Shown in pieces: positions 4,984 to 9,407 of a stretch of DNA of 9,407 nt. The position numbers were made by a program, and so were the translations under genes. Position 1 is the stretch's first letter; each line of letters opens with the position of its first letter. Under the pieces are notes generated by a model. The model was not told the DNA's origin. It saw only the letters and a list, made by a program, of their open reading frames with translations, and ran no database searches. Source of the stretch: JARROD01 sp037384225 (GTDB lineage Bacteria > Pseudomonadota > Gammaproteobacteria > Pseudomonadales > Cellvibrionaceae); the NCBI GenBank assembly GCA_037384225.1, contig JARROD010000280.1:1-9407 (forward strand). Direction: 5' to 3'.

Positions 4984-6355
4984 CATGGATCAATCATCCT
5001 CTGATTTCGATCGACGTTCGCCCTTGGCGCGCCTGCGGCAGTTTCGTCCCGGCAACTTTGCCGAGGATCCGCCTCAGGCCGAAGGACGCTTGACCCGCCT
5101 GGTGGGTATGACCCTGGAAGCTGCGGGGCTCAATGTTTCCATTGGACACCAGTGCGAAGTGGTTACCGCCGGCAATCGCCGCGTTGACGTGGAGGTGGTG
5201 GGTTTTTCCAGTGATAAGATCTTTCTTATGCCAATTCAACGTATCGAGGGTCTGCAGCCCGGCGCCCGGGTAATCCCGGTTTCTGTGCGCAAAGGTATGC
5301 GGGTGGGGCCGCAACTGCTGGGACGGGTGGTCAACGGATTGGGTCAGCCCCTCGATGGCGAAGGCCCTCTCGTTGGCGATGAATACCTCGAGTTCGCCCC
5401 GAAAACTATTAATCCGCTGCACCGTCACCCCATCAGCGAGCCTCTCGACGTGGGAATTCGCTCCATTAATGCCCTTATAACCGTCGGCCGTGGCCAGCGC
5501 CTGGGACTCTTCGCCGGCAGCGGTGTCGGCAAAAGTGTGCTGATGGGGATGATGACACGCTTTACCACCGCTGACATAGTGGTTGTCGGGCTCGTGGGCG
5601 AGCGTGGACGTGAAGTCAAAGAGTTTATCGATCACATTCTCGGCGCCGAAGGCATGCGCCGCGCGGTGGTAGTCGCTTCCCCGGCTGACGATGTACCACT
5701 GATGCGGTTGCGGGCTTCTCAACTGGCTACGCGGGTGGCGGAATACTTTCGTGATCAAGGCAAAAATGTGCTGCTGCTGATGGATTCCCTGACCCGCTAC
5801 GCGCAAGCACAACGGGAAATTTCCCTGGCTATCGGCGAACCTCCGGCCACCAAAGGATATCCGCCTTCGGTGTTTGCCAAGATTCCACAGTTGGTGGAAA
5901 GAGCTGGTAATGCCGCCGCTGGAGAGGGATCAATCACTGCCTTCTATACTGTGCTGACAGAGGGTGATGACCTGCAGGACCCGGTCGCCGATGCCGCCAG
6001 AGCCATACTCGACGGCCACGTTGTATTGTCGCGGCGGCTGGCCGAAGAAGGTGTCTACCCGGCTGTGGATATCGAAGCCTCGATCAGTCGCGCCATGCCC
6101 AATGTGGTCGACGAATCCCATTTGAAGCTTATGCAGCGTTTCAAACAGTTACTGTCTCGCTATGAACAGAACCGTGACCTGGTCAGCATCGGAGCCTACA
6201 CTGCGGGTGCCGATCCGGAAACTGATGCGGCTATTGAGCGGCTGCCGTATTTGCGGGCATTTATTCAACAAGATTTGAAACAGGCAGTGCCCTATGATGA
6301 AAGTGTATTGCAACTGAAGACTGTTGTAGTTCCGCGCGTGAAAAACGGCCAGTAA
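4973..6355 (+). CDS. fliI: Flagellum-specific ATPase FliI
   Basis: FliI is the hexameric ATPase of the flagellar export apparatus, related to F1 beta and to type III secretion ATPases. It works with FliH and FliJ to unload chaperones and deliver substrates to the export gate. The 460-residue length is normal. Residues visible: Walker A AGSGVGKS (181-188), the GERGREV motif with catalytic Glu at 210, Walker B VLLLMD (266-271) followed by SLTRYAQAQREI, and the P-loop ATPase block GYPPSVFAKIPQLVERAG (295-312). Nothing essential is missing. The start is uncertain among ATGs at 4973, 4979 and 4985. An in-frame TGA at 4964-4966 excludes anything upstream. No Shine-Dalgarno sequence precedes them, and the initiation region consists of repeat units, so translation may depend on ribosomes arriving from fliH. 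Confidence 0.97.
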   Translation: MLMVMDQSSSDFDRRSPLARLRQFRPGNFAEDPPQAEGRLTRLVGMTLEAAGLNVSIGHQCEVVTAGNRRVDVEVVGFSSDKIFLMPIQRIEGLQPGARVIPVSVRKGMRVGPQLLGRVVNGLGQPLDGEGPLVGDEYLEFAPKTINPLHRHPISEPLDVGIRSINALITVGRGQRLGLFAGSGVGKSVLMGMMTRFTTADIVVVGLVGERGREVKEFIDHILGAEGMRRAVVVASPADDVPLMRLRASQLATRVAEYFRDQGKNVLLLMDSLTRYAQAQREISLAIGEPPATKGYPPSVFAKIPQLVERAGNAAAGEGSITAFYTVLTEGDDLQDPVADAARAILDGHVVLSRRLAEEGVYPAVDIEASISRAMPNVVDESHLKLMQRFKQLLSRYEQNRDLVSIGAYTAGADPETDAAIERLPYLRAFIQQDLKQAVPYDESVLQLKTVVVPRVKNGQ

Positions 6356-6376
6356 ACCTATCTATCGAGGTACCCT

Positions 6377-6820
6377 ATGGCGGCTTTCAAGAATCGTTCC
6401 GAACGTTTGGCCGTGGTGTTGAAGTTGGCTCAGAGCGAGGAACGGGCAGCCGGTGCACGTCTGGAACAGGCACAACAGCAGCTTCAGCTACAACGCCGGC
6501 AACTGGCGCAGTTAAAGGAATACAGTCTTGATTACAGGCGGCGCATCGGTGAGCAGACCGGGGAGGTGCAGATTCAGGAGATGATGACTTATCGCCAGTT
6601 TCTGAATCAACTTTCCAGCGCCGAAGACAATCAGGAAAAAACGGTACTGCGGCTGCAGCAGAATCTGGAGCAGATAAAGCAATTGTGGCGGCAAAAGTAT
6701 CAGCGCATTAAATCGCTTGAGACTTTAATTGAGTCAGCGAAGCTGCGAGAAAACTGGGAAGCTGACAAGCGGGAACAGCGTGAGATGGAAGAGTTTCGGC
6801 CCGGCTACCGATACGACTAA
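6377..6820 (+). CDS. fliJ: Flagellar export protein FliJ
   Basis: FliJ is the small coiled-coil stalk of the export ATPase. It inserts into the FliI hexamer much as F1 gamma does, contacts FlhA and recycles chaperones. The 147-residue product is almost wholly charged and Gln-rich with heptad character (for example RLEQAQQQLQLQRRQLAQLK near 28-47 and QNLEQIKQLWRQKYQRIKSL near 95-114), consistent with one long antiparallel coiled coil. There are no cysteines or membrane segments, and length fits the family. Sequence conservation in FliJ is low, so the call rests on size, coiled-coil pattern and position right after fliI. A CGAGG ribosome site at 6366-6370 lies 6 bases before the ATG. It is the last gene before a long non-coding gap, so the operon probably ends or is re-promoted here. 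Confidence 0.93.
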   Translation: MAAFKNRSERLAVVLKLAQSEERAAGARLEQAQQQLQLQRRQLAQLKEYSLDYRRRIGEQTGEVQIQEMMTYRQFLNQLSSAEDNQEKTVLRLQQNLEQIKQLWRQKYQRIKSLETLIESAKLRENWEADKREQREMEEFRPGYRYD

Positions 6821-6939
6821 AATCGCATAAAATTAAACCACTTGTAGGTGGCATTGAGGTATGGGCAGCCTCCATTTTACTTCCGTATTTCGGCGGTCGA
6901 TGTTAATTCATAAACTATCATAACGAAATAATATTAATA

Positions 6940-6993
6940 TTTTCGCCGCCTATCGTACTTTAATTTTCAGCAACGATAGGGTAAAAACGAAAA
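6940..6993 (+). repeat. Nested inverted repeat downstream of fliJ
   Basis: Inner arms CCTATCGT (6949-6956) and ACGATAGG (6973-6980) enclose a 16-base loop. Outer arms TTTTCG (6940-6945) and CGAAAA (6988-6993) continue the symmetry after short unpaired stretches. It could act as a terminator-like or mRNA-end-stabilising structure for the fli operon, but there is no adjacent T-run on the + strand. The role is inferred from position only. Confidence 0.4.
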
Positions 6994-7083
6994 CACCGCC
7001 TAAGTTGCACAACGGCACCGTAGCGGGCCGTGAACGTGATTTCCTTGACTCGTTTAAAAATTAAACTGACAGCAGGTGGCGAT

Positions 7084-7098
7084 CGTGACCCGGTCACG
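7084..7098. promoter_or_regulatory. Perfect palindrome, possible operator
   Basis: CGTGACCCGGTCACG is a perfect dyad with 7-base arms around a central C. Its size and symmetry fit a binding site for a dimeric helix-turn-helix regulator. It lies about 485 bases upstream of the STAS gene, far for a simple operator unless a promoter lies nearby in the spacer. No regulator is identified. Confidence 0.35.
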
Positions 7099-7308
7099 TA
7101 ATTCCGCGGCTATTGCGATGTTAACACTTCATCTATTCAGTCTGAATTCTGAGCACTGCCTCAACCCCCAGGGTCGCTGTGATTGGTAAGTGATTGTCCG
7201 GCACTTATAGTCGAAAATGGTCTATTCTTAGATAAAATTACCGATTCCACCCACAACTGAGTGCCAGCCATAATATATCTGAACCAAGTCAGGTTTTAGG
7301 CGGGATCA

Positions 7309-7389
7309 ATGAAGGAAAATCAACCACGCGACCTTACTTGGATGGATATACCTAAATCTCAAAGGCTTTGGGTATATACTATTCTATAA
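7309..7389 (+). CDS. Possible 26-residue small ORF in the spacer
   Basis: An ATG at 7309 follows AGGCGGGA (7298-7305) at usable spacing and opens a 26-codon frame ending in TAA at 7387-7389. The peptide begins MKENQPRDLTWMDIP and ends in LWVYTIL. It has two Trp and a mildly hydrophobic end but no recognised family. The last third of the frame is also the hairpin at 7346-7377, so constraint there could belong to RNA structure instead of protein. It may be a leader peptide or chance. Confidence 0.2.
   Translation: MKENQPRDLTWMDIPKSQRLWVYTIL
7346..7377 (+). other. Long hairpin in the spacer upstream of the STAS gene
   Basis: Arms 7346-7356 (ATATACCTAAA) and 7367-7377 (TTTGGGTATAT) pair over 11 positions with one G-U pair around a 10-base loop. 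It is followed by ACTATTCT, not a T-run, so it is not a typical terminator. It could be an mRNA leader structure if transcription of the STAS operon starts upstream. Confidence 0.4.
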
Positions 7390-7583
7390 CGATTAAGACC
7401 AATGGTTGGTGATGAAAAGTCTTTTGTATAACATTGCTCTCTTCGCTTTATAAGGTAGTCTTATAAGCGCTCTTATGAATTGTTTGATGACATGTGGTAT
7501 AAGGTGTTTGTCTAAAATGGGTGCCACAGTGGTGGTTTGGGCCCGGTTGGTGGATGAAGTGTTAATTGAGAAAGGGGTAGGTT

Positions 7584-7889
7584 ATGGCGATTAGTTCAAA
7601 CGTATCTTCTGATGGAAGTGAATTAACCATTTCAATCGAGGGCCGTTTTGATTTTAGTGCACATCAAGATTTTCGTGGCTGTTATGAAGACCTTGAAAGA
7701 AAACCAAAATCCTATTTGGTGGATATGAACGAGACTACTTATCTGGACAGTTCCGCGCTTGGTATGTTGTTGCTGTTGCGCGATCATGCCGGGGGTGATG
7801 CCGCGCAAATAAAAATTGTCAATTGTAGTCCAGATGTCAAAAAAATTCTGACCATATCCAATTTTGAACAGTTATTTACAATACAGTGA
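7584..7889 (+). CDS. STAS-domain anti-sigma factor antagonist (HsbA-like)
   Basis: The 101-residue product is a single STAS domain of the SpoIIAA/HsbA type. It has the beta-strand start ELTISIEGRFDFSAHQDF (13-30), the central strand SYLVDMNETTYLDSSALGM (43-61) and the end VKKILTISNFEQLF. The phospho-acceptor serine is one of S56/S57 in the DSSALG motif. In Pseudomonas, unphosphorylated HsbA binds the anti-sigma-28 factor FlgM, and the phosphorylated form instead engages the diguanylate cyclase HsbD. I infer the same kind of switch from domain type and neighbours; the sequence itself shows only the STAS fold and acceptor motif. An AAAGGGG ribosome site (7571-7577) precedes the ATG. The next gene begins 50 bases downstream and encodes a phosphatase/kinase-like partner, so the two are probably co-transcribed. 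Confidence 0.92.
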   Translation: MAISSNVSSDGSELTISIEGRFDFSAHQDFRGCYEDLERKPKSYLVDMNETTYLDSSALGMLLLLRDHAGGDAAQIKIVNCSPDVKKILTISNFEQLFTIQ

Positions 7890-7939
7890 GCTTCAATACT
7901 GTGAGATAATGCCGAGACAACCGGCTTCAGGTTAAATCG

Positions 7940-9407
7940 ATGGCAGATATCGGTGGGCTCAAGATTCTGGTGGCGGACGATACGGACACCGATCGTTTGA
8001 TACTTGAGTCCATTGTCAAAAAAGAAGGACACAATGTTATCAGTGCCAAGAACGGAGTCGAGGCTGTCGCGGCGTTTGAGCAAGAGCACCCCGATATTGT
8101 GTTACTTGATGCCTTGATGCCGGAACTGGACGGTTTCGGCGCCGCTCGGCGGATTAAGGCGCTGGCCGGCGAGGAACTTGTACCGATCATCTTTCTCACA
8201 TCCTTGACCGATAGCGACTCGTTGGTGAAATGCCTGGATGCGGGGGGCGATGACTTTTTGTCCAAACCCTATAGCCGCGTTATCCTGCAGGCGAAAATTA
8301 AATCGTTCAATCGAATGCGCGAAATGCATGCCACAATGCTTGCGCAAAGAGACCAGATCGCGAGTCACAACTATCACCTGATTCAAGAGCAGACGGTGGC
8401 TAAGCAGGTGTTTGACAACATCGCTCACACCGGCTGTCTGGATGCCAGTAATGTCAAGCACTACCTATCCCCCAAGGCCGTTTTTAATGGTGATGTTCTG
8501 GTCGCCGCCATGCGCCCTTCTGGCAGTATGATGGTGCTGCTGGGGGACTTTACCGGTCACGGTCTGCCGGCGGCAATTGGCGCCATGCCTCTAGCTTCCA
8601 CTTTTTATGGAATGGTTCGCAAGGGCTTTTCCATGACGGATATTTTGCGTGAAATCAATCAGAAACTGAAAAGTATTCTGCCGGTGGGGGTGTTTTGCTG
8701 TGCGGCGATTATCGATATGAACTTTCGCCGTCGCCGTCTCAAAGTGTGGAATGGGGGGCTCCCCGATTGTTTCATATACCGATATGCGAGCAAAACCATC
8801 GAATCCATCCGTTCCACCCACCTGCCAGTAGGCGTTCTGTCAAACAAGGAGTTTAAAGATGACTGCGTGCATATCGAGCTGTCGATCAATGACCGTTTTT
8901 TTATGTGGTCCGACGGCATTCACGAAGCGCGCAACGCTAGCGGGGAAATGTTCGGGGAGGCACGCCTCAAAGACGTGTTTGACGAAAACCGCGATCCCAA
9001 GTCACTGTTTGAAGACATACTCTTCAGTGTGCAGCGTTTTGTGGGCAAGGGGGAAAGAGGCGATGATCTTTCCTTAGTGGAGATAGAGGTAGTGGATACG
9101 GAAAACATTCACTATAGTGGCATGGACTTAAATGACAGCGGCAGCTCGGGCCTGATGGAGTGGACGTTGGATTTCGAACTCAAGCCGAGCACCTTTCGCA
9201 ACTTTGACCCACTGCCGCTGTTGTTGAACATATTCGTCGAAGTGCCCGGGCTACGACGTTATTGCGGCAGTCTCTACACCATCCTGTCGGAGCTGTATTC
9301 CAATGCGTTGGAACATGGGATACTCCAGCTTGAATCCAGCCTGAAGGCAACACCAGAAGGTTTCGAGCAGTACTATAGAGAGCGAGCCCGGCGTTTGGCG
9401 GAGGTGA
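7940..9407 (+). CDS. Response regulator / PP2C phosphatase / HATPase protein (HsbR-like), incomplete at window end
   Basis: The first 489 residues are present and the frame is open at the window end. Three domains are visible. A receiver domain (about 7-125) has the acidic pair D13/D14, phospho-acceptor D57, T87 and K109, all intact. A helical linker (about 126-165) follows. A SpoIIE-type PP2C phosphatase (about 170-385) has metal-binding motifs GD (184-185), GDFTGHG (202-208), SDG (324-326) and GDDLSLV (374-380). Last comes the start of an anti-sigma-type HATPase domain with N-box ELYSNALEH (451-459). The ATP-lid glycines lie beyond the window. In HsbR of Pseudomonas the same architecture phosphorylates and dephosphorylates HsbA, so its substrate here is probably the STAS protein just upstream. 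The ATG at 7940 places the receiver strand directly at the N-terminus, with a weak ribosome site. The protein should be cytoplasmic. Confidence 0.92.
   Translation, partial: MADIGGLKILVADDTDTDRLILESIVKKEGHNVISAKNGVEAVAAFEQEHPDIVLLDALMPELDGFGAARRIKALAGEELVPIIFLTSLTDSDSLVKCLDAGGDDFLSKPYSRVILQAKIKSFNRMREMHATMLAQRDQIASHNYHLIQEQTVAKQVFDNIAHTGCLDASNVKHYLSPKAVFNGDVLVAAMRPSGSMMVLLGDFTGHGLPAAIGAMPLASTFYGMVRKGFSMTDILREINQKLKSILPVGVFCCAAIIDMNFRRRRLKVWNGGLPDCFIYRYASKTIESIRSTHLPVGVLSNKEFKDDCVHIELSINDRFFMWSDGIHEARNASGEMFGEARLKDVFDENRDPKSLFEDILFSVQRFVGKGERGDDLSLVEIEVVDTENIHYSGMDLNDSGSSGLMEWTLDFELKPSTFRNFDPLPLLLNIFVEVPGLRRYCGSLYTILSELYSNALEHGILQLESSLKATPEGFEQYYRERARRLAEV

Larger units (their letters stand above)
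6821..7583. other. 763-base spacer between fliJ and the STAS gene
   Basis: No convincing protein gene or RNA gene is recognised here, and base composition is clearly more AT-rich than in the flanking genes. The stretch holds a nested inverted repeat at 6940-6993, a 15-base palindrome at 7084-7098, a possible 26-codon ORF at 7309-7389 and an 11-base-pair hairpin at 7346-7377. I found no classic intrinsic terminator after fliJ and no clear sigma-54 or sigma-28 promoter before the STAS gene. A gap this long is unusual inside a flagellar cluster. It may be a regulatory region, an unrecognised small RNA, or a remnant of lost genes. Confidence 0.5.

Noticed and set aside
4994..5812. 272-codon reverse-strand ORF opposite fliI
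   Set aside because: It lies wholly inside the conserved ATPase gene. Its His-rich composition is the complement of fliI codons.
7200..7213. GGCAC motif in the spacer as a -24 box for the STAS operon
   Set aside because: The -12 position has CG instead of GC, so the invariant bases are absent.
7412..7453. 13-codon ORF (MKSLLYNIALFAL) in the spacer
   Set aside because: It is too short to judge, with a poor ribosome site and no supporting context.

Overview
The window is a piece of a polar-type flagellar gene cluster from a gammaproteobacterium. The gene order fliE-fliF-fliG-fliH-fliI-fliJ is followed by a STAS-domain protein and a response-regulator/PP2C-phosphatase/HATPase protein. That order matches Pseudomonas and its marine relatives (Cellvibrionales, Marinobacter-like bacteria), where the same pair lies between fliJ and fliK. 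I infer a marine relative of Pseudomonas and cannot name a genus. All supported genes are on the + strand.

Layout. Positions 1-279 are AT-rich and non-coding, with short direct repeats. A small acidic protein of uncertain family is at 280-561. A 363-base spacer (562-924) holds a good sigma-54 (-24/-12) promoter candidate at 762-778. The export/basal-body operon follows: fliE (925-1302), fliF (1347-3059), fliG (3052-4092, overlapping fliF by 8 bases), a broken fliH (4109-4910), fliI (4973-6355) and fliJ (6377-6820). A 763-base spacer (6821-7583) has no convincing gene but several inverted repeats and a possible 26-codon ORF. The STAS protein (7584-7889) and the start of the three-domain regulator (7940 to the window end, incomplete) close the window.

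How the genes work together. FliE and FliF form the rod junction and MS ring. FliG is the rotor/switch protein on FliF. FliH, FliI and FliJ form the ATPase complex of the flagellar export apparatus. The STAS protein and the phosphatase/kinase-like regulator look like the HsbA/HsbR partner-switching pair known from Pseudomonas, which links a phosphorelay to FlgM/sigma-28 and to c-di-GMP control. Here the pair sits directly beside the flagellar genes.

The most unusual part is fliH. Its reading frame is broken near codon 95, where the glycine-rich GxxxG segment normal for FliH is missing. The 3' end carries a 21-base tandem repeat array (4761-4983), made of codons for a 7-residue unit (consensus near MSVNKTA), which runs through the stop codon into the fliI start. 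One 16-base unit switches the repeat from one frame to another. This could be a hypervariable or phase-variable junction controlling the export ATPase, decay of fliH, or a sequencing/assembly problem in repetitive DNA. The sequence alone cannot decide among these.
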